From positions 1 to 64,000 of the forward strand of contig NZ_JACJVN010000065.1 of the NCBI RefSeq assembly GCF_014212015.1: a stretch of DNA of 64,000 nt, read 5' to 3'. The stretch is from Cohnella lubricantis (GTDB taxonomy: Bacteria > Bacillota > Bacilli > Paenibacillales > Paenibacillaceae). Below the pieces are notes generated by a model that did no database searches, was not told the origin of the DNA, and saw only the letters and a program-made list of their open reading frames with translations. Below, piece after piece: positions 33,842 to 42,476 of this stretch. The stretch's first letter is position 1, and each line of letters starts with the position of its first letter. The position numbers and the translations under genes are program-made.

Positions 33842-34582
33842 TCAACCCTCGGCCTTGCCAAGCAGCCGCTCGGCGCGCTTGTCGAGCTCGTCCCAAGTCA
33901 TGGCGCCGAGCACGCCGTCTTGGATAACGCCTTGGGCGTCAATGAAGAAGGTGGTCGGAATCGGACGGATGCGGTAGCTGTCAGCGGCTTTGCCGCTCTC
34001 GTCGAACAGGACGGGGAACTTGAAGCCGAACGCGGCGGCGAATTGCTGCGCGTCCTTCTTGCTGTCCACGTCGGTCAAGTTGACGGCGACGATCCGCAGG
34101 TCCGAGCCGTGCTCCTGATATAGCTTCGTGAGAAGCGGCGCTTCCTCCCGGCAAGGGCCGCACCATGAAGCCCAGAAGTTGAGCACGACCGGCTTGCCGC
34201 GGAACTTGGCCAGGCTATAGCTCCCGCCGTCCATGCCCTTGAGCGTGAAGGCAGGCGCAACCGCGCCGATCCGAGGCTCCTGGCGTCCCGCTGCGATGGC
34301 TGCCGCAACAGCTGCGCCCCCGTGCGCAACCGCGCCGATGCGCGGCTCCTGGCGTCCCGCTGCGATGGCTGCCGCAACAGCTGCGCCCCCGTACGCAACC
34401 GCGCCGATCCGCGGTTCCTCCCGGCCGGCAGCGTACGCAGCACTCGCCGCTTCAGCCGCCGCCCCGTCCGCTGCTTCCGCAGAAGCGGCGGCAGGGAGTG
34501 ACAGCGATGCAGCGAGCAAGCCGCACAACGCTGTTGCTGCCGCCGATCCGCGGGCGAAACGGCTAATTTTTATCACCAGCAT
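33842..34582 (-). CDS. TlpA/ResA-like thioredoxin-fold protein with repeated linker
   Basis: This 246-residue secreted or anchored thiol-disulfide protein has an N-terminal hydrophobic segment (about 12-35) and a thioredoxin domain from residue 107, with active site [15 protein letters not shown] and cis-proline [11 protein letters not shown]. Between them, residues 51-110 are 2.6 copies of a 23-residue unit ([22 protein letters not shown]) encoded by a 69-bp tandem repeat; the last copy runs into the natural domain start. It probably keeps extracytoplasmic or cytochrome cysteines reduced. GGGAGGAA upstream supports the ATG at 34582. Confidence 0.87.
   Translation of the reverse strand: MLVIKISRFARGSAAATALCGLLAASLSLPAAASAEAADGAAAEAASAAYAAGREEPRIGAVAYGGAAVAAAIAAGRQEPRIGAVAHGGAAVAAAIAAGRQEPRIGAVAPAFTLKGMDGGSYSLAKFRGKPVVLNFWASWCGPCREEAPLLTKLYQEHGSDLRIVAVNLTDVDSKKDAQQFAAAFGFKFPVLFDESGKAADSYRIRPIPTTFFIDAQGVIQDGVLGAMTWDELDKRAERLLGKAEG
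34253..34432 (-). repeat. 69-bp tandem repeat inside the thioredoxin-like gene
   Basis: About 2.6 copies of a 69-bp unit encode the linker residues 51-110. Copies are nearly identical in DNA, so the expansion is recent and can change by whole 23-residue steps. Confidence 0.9.
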
Positions 34583-34747
34583 ATACGTTCCTCCCAACCT
34601 GGGTATCTCGAATAGCATTACTATCGCCTTATCGGATGCCGTTCAAACGCGTATGAAAGGTATTGACTTCCAATGCCGACGCTACTAAACTTACACCATC
34701 ATTAAGAGGATGCTCCATCAAGGTCCCGCAGACAGAGGTGAAAGATT

Positions 34748-35977
34748 GTGTCGACAGCAACGCAGACACGGGGGCCTGGTCCAGCGGCCGCCGCGTCGTT
34801 AACCGTACTGCCCGTCCTATTCTTAATTAGCTTCGTACATATGATGAACGATTCGATGCAGGCGACTGTACCGGCGCTGTACACGATATTGGAGAAGTCG
34901 CTTAACCTGTCATACGTGCAATTAGGCTGGCTCACATTCGCGCTTAATATGACGTCTTCCGTTCTGCAGCCGGTGGTCGGCATCTATACGGACCGGACCT
35001 CGAAGCCGTACTTGCTCCCGTTCGGCATGGCGCTCAGCCTATTAGGCATGGTCGGCATCGCGCTCGCGCCGTCCTTCTGGGTGCTGCTGTTCGCCGTTGT
35101 CTTCGTCGGCTTCGGCTCGGCGATCTTCCATCCCGAGGGCTCGCGCGTCGTTTGGTTCGCGGCCGGCGGGAAGCGGGGCTTCGCCCAATCGGTATACCAA
35201 GTCGGCGGCAATGGAGGCAGCTCGCTTGCCCCGCTCATGACGGTGTTCATCTTCGTGCCGCTCGGCCAGATCGGCGCGCTATGGGGAACCGCCTTCGCAT
35301 TGGCGGCGATCGTGGCGTTGCTGTGGGTCGCCCCGTGGTACAAACGGCAATTGGCCGATTGGAAGACGCAAGGCGCGGCCGGCAAGTCCAAGCGAGTCGT
35401 CGCAGGCATGTCGCTGAGCACTCGCCATGTCCTCATCGCGATGGGGCTGCTGGTGTTCATCGTCTTCGGGCGTTCCTGGTATTCGGCGGGAATCGGCAAT
35501 TATTATCAATTTTTCTTAATCGAGCATTACGGCTTGACGGCCAAGCACGCGCAGGTGCCGGTCTTCCTGTTCCTGCTGGCCGGGGTGATCGGGACGTTCT
35601 TCGGCGGTGTCATCGCGGATAAGATCGGCATGAAGAAAATGATTTTCTTATCGATCGCGGGAACCATTCCCTTCGCCATTGCGCTGCCTTATCTGCCGCT
35701 ATTCTGGGCTTACCCGTTCATGTTCGTGCTTGGTCTCATCCTGAACTCCGGCTTCTCCGTCGCGGTCGTCTACGCTCAGCATCTGATGCCGACGAAGGTC
35801 GGCATGGCTTCTGGCCTGACGACAGGGCTTGCCTTCGGCATGGGAGCGCTTGGCGCCGTCGTGCTGGGGGCGATTGCCGACCGCCTCGGAATGGTCGATA
35901 TGATGCGAATGATCGCCTTCCTGCCGCTGATCGGGCTGTTCGCGCTGCTGCTGCCTTCGGATCGCAAGAGGGGATGA
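34748..35977 (+). CDS. fsr: MFS transporter, fosmidomycin-resistance (Fsr) type
   Basis: This 409-residue 12-segment major facilitator closely resembles Fsr: FVHMMNDSMQATVPALYTILEKSLNLSYVQLGWL, FGSAIFHPEGSRV and VYAQHLMPTKVGMASGLTTGLAFGMGALGA. Fsr-type pumps export fosmidomycin; related ones export other small acids, so the real substrate is uncertain. It starts at GTG after AGAGGTG. It is divergent from the thioredoxin-like gene and followed by a regulator gene 88 bp on. Confidence 0.87.
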   Translation: MSTATQTRGPGPAAAASLTVLPVLFLISFVHMMNDSMQATVPALYTILEKSLNLSYVQLGWLTFALNMTSSVLQPVVGIYTDRTSKPYLLPFGMALSLLGMVGIALAPSFWVLLFAVVFVGFGSAIFHPEGSRVVWFAAGGKRGFAQSVYQVGGNGGSSLAPLMTVFIFVPLGQIGALWGTAFALAAIVALLWVAPWYKRQLADWKTQGAAGKSKRVVAGMSLSTRHVLIAMGLLVFIVFGRSWYSAGIGNYYQFFLIEHYGLTAKHAQVPVFLFLLAGVIGTFFGGVIADKIGMKKMIFLSIAGTIPFAIALPYLPLFWAYPFMFVLGLILNSGFSVAVVYAQHLMPTKVGMASGLTTGLAFGMGALGAVVLGAIADRLGMVDMMRMIAFLPLIGLFALLLPSDRKRG

Positions 35978-36065
35978 TTGGGAATATCCTATCCGGCCGT
36001 TATGCGTTATACTTTAAGAGACGATATGCCGTTAGCATAGCGGCGGAAGGAACGGAGGGCTTCCT

Positions 36066-36518
36066 GTGAGGAACGATAGGTGCGGGACCGCAACGCCGAG
36101 ATGGTTCGGCTATGCGCTTCAGTCGCTTGTCTACCTGGCGCATCGCGCGGAGAACGATTCACGCTGTCCGAGCGGAGAGATCGCGGACAAGTGCAGCACC
36201 GAAGCGACCTTGATGCGGCGCATCCTGGCTCGCCTGGCCCGGGCGAATATCGTAGAGGCTAGAGAAGGCCGCGACGGCGGCTATTATCTGCGCAAATCGC
36301 CGGAAACGATTACATTGGCGGAAGTGTATCGCGCGCTGGAGATGATCGACCCTCTCGGCGTCGGATTGATGGATACGGCGGAGGGCTGCATGCTCGGCAT
36401 GGGGATGAAGAGCGTCTTCACGGACATTACGAAGGAGACTGAGCAGCTCATGATGGCGGTGCTGGAGAAGCGGACGGTGGCTGATCTGGTGCGGCAGACG
36501 TATGGTGTGGAAAAGTAA
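36066..36518 (+). CDS. Rrf2-family transcriptional regulator
   Basis: This 150-residue winged-helix protein has YALQSLVYLAHRAEN, SGEIADKCSTEATLMRRILARLARANIVEAREGRDGGYYLRKSPETITLAEVYRAL, the typical Rrf2/YwnA pattern. It lacks the three-cysteine Fe-S cluster of IscR; only single cysteines remain (CSTEA, GCMLG). The GTG start follows GGAGG by about 8 bp. It lies directly upstream of azoR, whose promoter has an inverted repeat, so it may regulate azoR. Confidence 0.85.
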   Translation: MRNDRCGTATPRWFGYALQSLVYLAHRAENDSRCPSGEIADKCSTEATLMRRILARLARANIVEAREGRDGGYYLRKSPETITLAEVYRALEMIDPLGVGLMDTAEGCMLGMGMKSVFTDITKETEQLMMAVLEKRTVADLVRQTYGVEK

Positions 36519-36528
36519 GTTACTGCAA

Positions 36529-36558
36529 TTGACATAGTCATATTGAACGTTATATACT
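36529..36558 (+). promoter_or_regulatory. azoR promoter
   Basis: TTGACA (36529-36534) and TATACT (36553-36558) are separated by 18 bp. Confidence 0.8.
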
Positions 36559-36578
36559 GTGCAAGGTTGATGCACAGT
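36556..36578. promoter_or_regulatory. inverted repeat at the azoR start of transcription
   Basis: ACTGTGCA, seven bases, then TGCACAGT forms a perfect 8-7-8 inverted repeat overlapping the -10 and +1 region. It is a good candidate operator for the upstream Rrf2 regulator. A further half-site ACTGTGC occurs at about 36627. Confidence 0.65.
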
Positions 36579-36581
36579 CAT

Positions 36582-36623
36582 GGCGGAGCAAGGGGGCTCG
36601 CCGGCCTATTTTTTTGCTTGCTC
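36582..36623 (+). promoter_or_regulatory. attenuator-like leader of azoR
   Basis: GGCGGAGC (36582-36589) pairs with GCTCGCC (36596-36602, one bulge), followed by GGCCTATTTTTTT: an intrinsic terminator between promoter and gene. GAGCAAG (36586-36592), part of that stem, can instead pair with CTTGCTC (36617-36623), giving a competing structure. What would switch them is unknown. Confidence 0.6.
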
Positions 36624-36675
36624 TTAACTGTGCCAAAATTTATCATAGTCTCTAACATCAGGAGGAATTAGCATA

Positions 36676-37302
36676 ATGGCAAATGTATTGTTCATCAAGG
36701 CCAACGGCCGTCCGGCCGATCAGGCGGTCAGCGTGAAGCTGTACGACGCTTTCGTTAAATCGTACCAAGAGAGCCACAGCGGCGACCAAATCACCGAATT
36801 GGATCTGTTCCAAGAGAACTTGCCATACTACGACAACACGATGATGACCGGCCTGTTCAAGCTGTCGAAGGGCATGGAGCTGACGGCCGAAGAGAAGCAG
36901 GCAGCGGACGTCGCCAACAAGTACCTGGATCAATTCCTCGCGGCGGACAAAGTCATGATCGCGTTCCCGCTCTGGAACTTCACGATTCCGGCGCAGCTGC
37001 TGACATACCTGTTCTACCTTGGACAAGTAGGCAAGACGTTCAAATATACGGCTGAAGGCCCTGTCGGTCTGGCCGGCGACAAGAAAGTCGCGCTGCTGAA
37101 CGCTCGCGGCGGCGTCTATTCCGAAGGCCCGATGGCTTCGATCGAGATGTCGATGAACTATGTGATGAGCCAGATGTCGTTCTGGGGCATCACGAACGTC
37201 CAGAAGGTCGTCGTTGAAGGCCACAACCAGTTCCCGGACCGCGCGCAAGAGATCGTGGAAGCCGGCCTGGCCGAAGCTGCGACACTCGCGGCAGCATTCT
37301 AA
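36676..37302 (+). CDS. azoR: FMN-dependent NADH-azoreductase
   Basis: This 208-residue flavodoxin-fold enzyme of the AcpD/AzoR family has ANVLFIKANGRPADQAVSVKLYDAFV, FPLWNFTIPAQLLTYLFYLGQVGKTFKYT and GGVYSEGPMASIEMSMNYV at the FMN site. It reduces quinones and azo compounds with NADH and protects against electrophilic stress. AGGAGGAATT precedes the ATG. The leader contains an operator-like repeat and an attenuator-like hairpin, suggesting tight control. Confidence 0.9.
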   Translation: MANVLFIKANGRPADQAVSVKLYDAFVKSYQESHSGDQITELDLFQENLPYYDNTMMTGLFKLSKGMELTAEEKQAADVANKYLDQFLAADKVMIAFPLWNFTIPAQLLTYLFYLGQVGKTFKYTAEGPVGLAGDKKVALLNARGGVYSEGPMASIEMSMNYVMSQMSFWGITNVQKVVVEGHNQFPDRAQEIVEAGLAEAATLAAAF

Positions 37303-37330
37303 GCTAGACAAGCCCGCTGCGCAAACGGAT

Positions 37331-37376
37331 AAAAGCCGATCGTTTCTCCCGATGGGAGAGTCGATCGGCTTTTATT
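37331..37376. terminator. terminator between azoR and xylR
   Basis: AAAAGCCGATCG pairs with CGATCGGCTTTT, with an inner TCTCCC/GGGAGA stem. Poly-A and poly-T flanks make it bidirectional. Confidence 0.9.
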
Positions 37377-37450
37377 TGGTATTCTTGCAGGCTGTGTCGT
37401 CACCGGGATGTTCGGGCGACGCTCGGTCGATATCCGGGCGGCGGCGGCAC

Positions 37451-38614
37451 TCAAGCCGACTTCAGCCGCTCGAAGAATGCGGCGATGGCGAGCTCGGCCG
37501 CGCCCATCACGGCTGAACGGTCGCCGAGCTCGGCATAGAGCAGATGCACGCCCCGCAGGTGGAAGCCCAGCGCGCGCTGCTCGACCGTCTGCGTGACAGC
37601 TTCCTCCAGCCAAGGCTGCGCCCGGCTCATCCGGTTGCCAATGACGACCGCGTCCGGGTTGAACACGTTGACGATATTCGAGATGCCGACGCCGAGGTAT
37701 TCGCCGATACCGCGCAGCATGGCCAGCACCTGCTCGTCGCCGGCCTCGGCAGCCTCCAGCAGCTCGTCGAGGTCGCGCGGATAGCCTGCCGCCTCCGCTT
37801 GTTCGAGAAGCGCTTGCTCGGAAGCGTACAGCTCCCAGCAGCCGCGGTTGCCGCATCGGCAGGGTCTGCCGTGCGCCTCCACCGACAGATGCCCGAGCTC
37901 GCCGGAGAAGCCGGAAGCTCCTTTATAGAGTGTGCGATGCAGAATAAGCCCGGTGCCGATGCCGATGCCGACGCTGACGTACACCATATTGGAGATGCCG
38001 CGGCCGATGCCGAACATCCGCTCGCCCAGCGCGCCTACATTAGCTTCGTTATCAACCATGACCGGAATGCCGAACGTGCGGCTGAGCGCCTCCTTCAGCG
38101 GCACGTCGCGCCAGCCCATATTCGGAGCGAACAGCACAGAGCCGGCGCGGTCGACCAAGCCGGGAACGCCGACGCCGATGCCGACGATTCCGAAGGGGCT
38201 TTGGGGAGCCTTCTCCATTAAAGTCTGTATAAAAGGGCGCAGAACGTTAAATACTTCATCAGCATCGGGCGCTTGCAATGGGAGCTTCTTCTCTGCGATG
38301 ATTGCGCCGCGCAGGTCAGTCAGCACGCCGCGCAGATAGTTAACCCCGATATCGACCCCAACCGCGTAGCCGGCCGTGGCGATGAACTCCAGCATGACCG
38401 GCTTGCGGCCGCCGCTGGATACCCCGGTTCCGATCTCGCGCACCAGTTGATTATCAATGAGGTCTTGAACAAGAGAGGAGACCGTTGCTTTGTTCAAGCC
38501 GGTGATCTCGGATATCTTGGCCCTGGAGAGCGGCTCAGCCTGTAGAATTGCTTCCAGCACGATGGCCGTATTCATTCGCTTGATCAATGCTTGATCGCCA
38601 GTCGTCGTCTTCAT
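37451..38614 (-). CDS. xylR: ROK-family xylose repressor
   Basis: This 387-residue repressor has an N-terminal helix-turn-helix (SRAKISEITGLNKATVSSLVQDLIDNQLV) and a ROK sugar-binding domain with VGVDIGVNYLRGVLTDL and the zinc motif CRCGNRGCWE. It is divergent from xylA and should bind the operator in the shared promoter until xylose is present. The start lies after AAGGAGCC. The C-terminus ends EERLKSA-like, normal in length for XylR. Confidence 0.9.
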   Translation of the reverse strand: MKTTTGDQALIKRMNTAIVLEAILQAEPLSRAKISEITGLNKATVSSLVQDLIDNQLVREIGTGVSSGGRKPVMLEFIATAGYAVGVDIGVNYLRGVLTDLRGAIIAEKKLPLQAPDADEVFNVLRPFIQTLMEKAPQSPFGIVGIGVGVPGLVDRAGSVLFAPNMGWRDVPLKEALSRTFGIPVMVDNEANVGALGERMFGIGRGISNMVYVSVGIGIGTGLILHRTLYKGASGFSGELGHLSVEAHGRPCRCGNRGCWELYASEQALLEQAEAAGYPRDLDELLEAAEAGDEQVLAMLRGIGEYLGVGISNIVNVFNPDAVVIGNRMSRAQPWLEEAVTQTVEQRALGFHLRGVHLLYAELGDRSAVMGAAELAIAAFFERLKSA

Positions 38615-38661
38615 GCCATCGTGGCTCCTTATCGTGATGAAAACAATAAATGATTGTGTTC

Positions 38662-38689
38662 ATCATACCACAAATATTTCACCTGACAA
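38662..38689 (-). promoter_or_regulatory. xylR promoter
   Basis: On the minus strand TTGTCA (38684-38689) and TATGAT (38662-38667) lie 16 bp apart. The -35 adjoins the xyl operator, so autorepression is likely. Confidence 0.65.
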
Positions 38690-38690
38690 C

Positions 38691-38732
38691 TTTGTTTATC
38701 CAATAGACAAACAAACTTGCAAGTGATATGCT
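38691..38732 (+). promoter_or_regulatory. xyl operator and xylA promoter
   Basis: TTTGTTT (38691-38697), 11 bases, then AAACAAA (38709-38715) matches the XylR operator type of Bacillus. The xylA -35 TAGACA (38704-38709) lies within it and the -10 TATGCT (38727-38732) follows at 17 bp, so a bound repressor blocks the polymerase. Confidence 0.85.
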
Positions 38733-38777
38733 AAGGTCGTCGCAATTCACTTAAACCATTTAGGAGGCCATACAATC

Positions 38778-40094
38778 ATGAGCTTTTTCCCGAATGTACC
38801 TCAGATCAAGTATGAAGGCCGCGGCTCCAAGAATCCATTCGCTTACAAGCATTACAACCCTAAAGAAGTTGTCTTCGGCAAGACGATGGAAGAGCACCTG
38901 CGCATCTCCGTCGCTTACTGGCACACATTCAATGCGAACGGCACTGACCCGTTCGGTGTTGGAACCGCTGTCCGCAGCTGGGACTCGCTCTCCCCGCTGG
39001 ACCGTTCCTTGGCTCGCGTTGAAGCGAACTTCGAGCTGCTTGAGAAGCTCGGCGTTCCTTACTACGCGTTCCATGACGCCGACATCGCTCCGGAAGGCGA
39101 GACGCTGGCTGAGACGAACAAGAACATCGACGTTGTCGTTGCCAAGCTGAAGGAATACCAGCAATCGACCGGCAAGAAATTGCTGTGGAATACGGCTAAC
39201 CTGTTCACCAACCCGCGGTATGTTCACGGCGCTTCTACTTCCAGCAACGCGGAAGTATTCGCTTACTCCGCCGCTACGATCAAGAAGATGCTCGAAGTCG
39301 GCAAAGAGCTCGGCGCCGAGAACTATGTCTTCTGGGGCGGCCGTGAAGGCTACGAATCGCTGCTCAACACCGACATGGGCCTCGAGCTCGACAACCTGGC
39401 GCGCATGCTGCACATGGCTGTCGATTATGCGAAGGAGATCGGCTTCGGCGCTCAATTCCTGATCGAGCCTAAGCCGAAGGAGCCGACGAAGCACCAATAC
39501 GACTTCGACGCCGCTACCGCCATCAACTTCCTGCGCAAGTACGGCTTGAAAGATTACTTCAAGATGAACATCGAAGCGAACCATGCGACGTTGGCCGGCC
39601 ATACGTTCGAGCATGAGCTTCGCGTCTCCCGCCTGGAAGGCGCGCTCGGTTCCATCGACGCCAACCAAGGCGATTACCTGCTCGGCTGGGATACGGACGA
39701 GTTCCCGACCGATCTGTACAGCACGACGCTGGCTATGTACGAGATTCTTAAGAACGACGGCCTGGGCAAGGGCGGCGTTAACTTCGACGCGAAAGTGCGC
39801 CGCACGTCCTTCGAGGACGAGGATCTCTTCTACGCTCACATCGCGGGCATCGATTCCTTCGCGCACGGCCTGAAAGCCGCCGCTAAGCTGATCGAAGAGA
39901 AAGTGCTGGACGGCGTCATCGAAGAGCGCTACAGCAGCTACCGCGAAGGCGTCGGCGCCGAGATCGTCGCCGGCAAGCACGACCTGAAGTCTCTGGAGCA
40001 ATATGTGCTGACGAAGCAGCAGCCGATCAAGAACCGTTCCAACCGTCTGGAGCAGCTGCGAGCTTCCGTTAACGAAGTCATCACCAGCGTTTGA
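38778..40094 (+). CDS. xylA: xylose isomerase
   Basis: This 438-residue class II xylose isomerase converts D-xylose to D-xylulose. Metal and catalytic motifs are present: [12 protein letters not shown] with the catalytic His-Asp, [26 protein letters not shown] and [21 protein letters not shown] precedes the ATG. It forms an operon with xylB 92 bp downstream. No transporter gene is in the cluster, so xylose must enter by one encoded elsewhere. Confidence 0.95.
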   Translation: MSFFPNVPQIKYEGRGSKNPFAYKHYNPKEVVFGKTMEEHLRISVAYWHTFNANGTDPFGVGTAVRSWDSLSPLDRSLARVEANFELLEKLGVPYYAFHDADIAPEGETLAETNKNIDVVVAKLKEYQQSTGKKLLWNTANLFTNPRYVHGASTSSNAEVFAYSAATIKKMLEVGKELGAENYVFWGGREGYESLLNTDMGLELDNLARMLHMAVDYAKEIGFGAQFLIEPKPKEPTKHQYDFDAATAINFLRKYGLKDYFKMNIEANHATLAGHTFEHELRVSRLEGALGSIDANQGDYLLGWDTDEFPTDLYSTTLAMYEILKNDGLGKGGVNFDAKVRRTSFEDEDLFYAHIAGIDSFAHGLKAAAKLIEEKVLDGVIEERYSSYREGVGAEIVAGKHDLKSLEQYVLTKQQPIKNRSNRLEQLRASVNEVITSV

Positions 40095-40134
40095 TCGGAT
40101 AGAGATTAAGCTAGCTTATACCATAATCCGCATG

Positions 40135-40164
40135 CCCGCCCCCCGGTTCGGACCGAGGGGCGGG
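40135..40164 (+). terminator. intercistronic hairpin between xylA and xylB
   Basis: CCCGCCCC pairs with GGGGCGGG, with inner GGT/ACC pairing. There is no U-run, so it probably stabilises the xylA message or weakens read-through rather than stopping it. Confidence 0.55.
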
Positions 40165-40186
40165 TTGTGCGAGGGAGGACTATCGG

Positions 40187-41683
40187 ATGAAATATGTCAT
40201 CGGCGTTGACCTTGGCACGAGCGCGGTGAAGACGCTGCTTGTGGCGCAAGACGGTACGGTTAAGGCGGAAGCGACGCGGGAATATCCGCTGTATCACGAG
40301 AAGTCGGGGTGGAGCGAGCAGGAGCCGGAGGATTGGGTTGCGGCGACGCTCGAATCGCTCAAGGAGCTGGCAGCCCAGTCCGGCGTGTCGCCGGAGGATA
40401 TCGAAGGCCTCAGCTTCTCCGGCCAGATGCACGGTCTCGTGCTGCTGGATCAGAACAACGCGCCTGTTCGCCGCGCCATTCTGTGGAACGACACGCGCAC
40501 GACGGAGCAGTGCCGCGAGATCGAGCGGACGCTGGGAGACAAGCTGCTGTCCATCACCCGCAACCCGGCGCTTGAAGGCTTCACCCTTCCGAAAATCCTA
40601 TGGGTACGCCAGCACGAACCGCAGTCGTTCGCCAAGGCCAGCCGCTTCGTGCTGCCGAAGGATTACGTCCGCTATCGGCTGACCGGCGAGATTCATATGG
40701 ACTTGTCCGACGCGGCCGGCACGCTTATGCTGGACGTCGCGAATAAGCGCTGGAGCCCTGAGGTGCTCAGCGCGTTCGGCCTCGCGGCGGCATTCTGCCC
40801 GCCGCTGGTTGAAGCCGGCGGCTTCGTCGGCACGCTGAACGCCGCTTCGGCGGAAGCGACGGGCCTTGCGCCGGCGACGCGCGTCTTCGCGGGCGGCGCG
40901 GACAATGCCTGCGGCGCGATCGGCGCGGGCATCCTGAAGCCGGGGCTGACGCTGTGCAGCATCGGCACGTCGGGCGTGGTATTAACCTACGAAGCGGACG
41001 CTTCGGCGGACTACGCGGGGAAAGTGCACTTTTTCAACCATGGCAAGGAGAATGCGTTCTACGCGATGGGCGTGACGCTGGCGGCGGGCTACAGCTTGAG
41101 CTGGTTCCGCAACACGTTCGCGAAGGGCGAATCGTTCGACTCGTTCCTCGCGGGCGTGGGCGACATCGCGCCGGGCTCCGAAGGACTGCTGTTCACCCCT
41201 TATCTGGTTGGGGAACGGACGCCGCACGCCGACGCGAACATTCGCGGCAGCTTCATCGGCATGGACGGCTCGCATACGCGCGCTCACTTCGCCCGGGCGG
41301 TCATGGAAGGCATCACCTTCTCGCTGCATGAGTCGGTGGATATCTTCCGGCAGGCCGGCAAGACGGTCGATACGATCGTCTCGATCGGCGGCGGCGCGAA
41401 GAATCCGGTGTGGCTGCAGATGCAGGCGGACATCTTCGGCGCGGAGGTCGTGGCGCTGGAGAACGAGCAAGGACCGGGTCTCGGCGCGGCAATGCTGGCG
41501 GCGACCGGCTGCGGCTGGTTCCCGAGCTTGGACGCGTGCGCGGACACGTTCGTGAAGCGCTCGCGCTCGTATCGCCCGGATCCGGCGCGATCCGCGCGCT
41601 ACGCCGAGCTGTTCGGCGTGTACAAGCAAGTGTATGCGCAGACGAAGGGCTTGAACGAAGCGCTGGCTGCGTTCCGGAAGTAA
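40187..41683 (+). CDS. xylB: xylulokinase
   Basis: This 498-residue FGGY-family kinase makes xylulose 5-phosphate. ATP and sugar motifs are GVDLGTSAVKTLLV at the N-terminus, FSGQMHGLVLLD, GGADNACGAIGAGI and SIGGGAKNPVWLQMQADIFG. The length is normal for XylB. GAGGGAGGAC precedes the ATG. It completes the xylAB pathway into the pentose phosphate route. Confidence 0.95.
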   Translation: MKYVIGVDLGTSAVKTLLVAQDGTVKAEATREYPLYHEKSGWSEQEPEDWVAATLESLKELAAQSGVSPEDIEGLSFSGQMHGLVLLDQNNAPVRRAILWNDTRTTEQCREIERTLGDKLLSITRNPALEGFTLPKILWVRQHEPQSFAKASRFVLPKDYVRYRLTGEIHMDLSDAAGTLMLDVANKRWSPEVLSAFGLAAAFCPPLVEAGGFVGTLNAASAEATGLAPATRVFAGGADNACGAIGAGILKPGLTLCSIGTSGVVLTYEADASADYAGKVHFFNHGKENAFYAMGVTLAAGYSLSWFRNTFAKGESFDSFLAGVGDIAPGSEGLLFTPYLVGERTPHADANIRGSFIGMDGSHTRAHFARAVMEGITFSLHESVDIFRQAGKTVDTIVSIGGGAKNPVWLQMQADIFGAEVVALENEQGPGLGAAMLAATGCGWFPSLDACADTFVKRSRSYRPDPARSARYAELFGVYKQVYAQTKGLNEALAAFRK

Positions 41684-41707
41684 TTATTGTTGAGTTAAGG
41701 CAAGACA

Positions 41708-41750
41708 CAAGAGCCTCCTTCGGCTTCGGCCGAGGGAGGCTCTTGATTAA
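41708..41750 (+). terminator. terminator after xylB
   Basis: CAAGAGCCTCC...TCGGC pairs with GCCGA...GGAGGCTCTTG over a TTCG loop, followed by ATTAAT. Confidence 0.85.
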
Positions 41751-41893
41751 TCTCGGACTCTTCGATTCTTCTCGATCGCCCCGTCTAACGGCGAAGATCA
41801 CGCTGGCTAGTGCCAGTCGTCATGCATGCCATTGCCCGCCTGAGGGCAAGTTATGCTCAGACTTCTCCAGATAAGGACGGGATCAGCTAACTT

Positions 41894-42259
41894 ATGAGCC
41901 ATGCTTCGATAATGTTCCAATTCCCGAACGACTCGGCCGCCCGGCTTGCATTCGATACGCTGCTGGATTTGGGATACGACCCTGAGCTCCATGACGCCGG
42001 GCGTCTGCATATTCACGTGATCGAGGAAGATATCACTTCGGCGTTGGAGGTCTGCCAGAGCCACGGCGGGGAGCTGCTGGAACAAGCGCCCGCAGAAGAA
42101 GCTGCGCTGACGAGTGCCTCCTACAGCTTGGACTGCGTTCCGATTCCCGCGCATCTGGTGAACGAGGATTGGACTGAGGAAGGAGTCGGCGAAGGATTGG
42201 TCTCGAGCCGCGAAGTGAACCCGGACCCCGGCGACTACAATACGTTCGAAGCAAGGTAG
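41894..42259 (+). CDS. hypothetical protein, 121 residues
   Basis: I do not recognise a family. The first 65 residues (SIMFQFPNDSAARLAFDTLLDLGYDPELHDAGRLHIHVIEEDITSALEVCQSHGGELL) suggest an alternating beta-alpha-beta, ACT or ferredoxin-like fold. The C-terminal third is acidic and probably disordered (EDWTEEGVGEGLVSSREVNPDPGDYNTF). The ribosome site is weak (GGACGGGATC). Codon use matches neighbours, so it is probably real. Short-lived regulatory or spore-related roles cannot be judged. Confidence 0.6.
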   Translation: MSHASIMFQFPNDSAARLAFDTLLDLGYDPELHDAGRLHIHVIEEDITSALEVCQSHGGELLEQAPAEEAALTSASYSLDCVPIPAHLVNEDWTEEGVGEGLVSSREVNPDPGDYNTFEAR

Positions 42260-42295
42260 GGGTGGGGCGCAAGCTGAAGCAAGACCGCTGTACGC

Positions 42296-42412
42296 GCGGG
42301 AGAAATTCGATTATGTAGAACTTCTCGCGAACTGACCATCGAATGCGCCGGAGAAACTCGATCATTTCGAGTTTCTCTCTGTATGTTCGCGGATATCGCC
42401 GGATTAACTCGA
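42296..42412. repeat. three degenerate 51-bp hairpin units (type C)
   Basis: GGAGAAATTCGA, GGAGAAACTCGA and GGATTAACTCGA occur at 42299, 42350 and 42401, exactly 51 bp apart. The middle unit is a perfect 11-bp stem, GAGAAACTCGA-TCATT-TCGAGTTTCTC; the first has two mismatches and the third has decayed. It lies between convergent genes, just before a single type A core. Confidence 0.85.
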
Positions 42413-42432
42413 TTTTATAGAAAGCAAAGGGG

Positions 42433-42458
42433 GAGTTAGTTTGTTTGCGAACTAATTC
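42433..42458. repeat. single type A core
   Basis: The 26-bp sequence beginning GAGTTAGTTTG and ending GCGAACTAATTC is, on the other strand, the core of the 33-kb array with two changes. It is a solitary copy near the 3' end of the minus-strand flavoprotein gene. Confidence 0.85.
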
Positions 42459-42476
42459 GGCTCAAAGGAGCCCGCC

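Noticed and set aside
33323-34123. Proteins made of a 17-residue repeat (RELVRERTNS type) from frames through the array
   Set aside because: The frames are open only because 51 is divisible by three; they occur on both strands, have no ribosome site and no conserved domain. The similar frames at 51016-51772 are rejected for the same reason.
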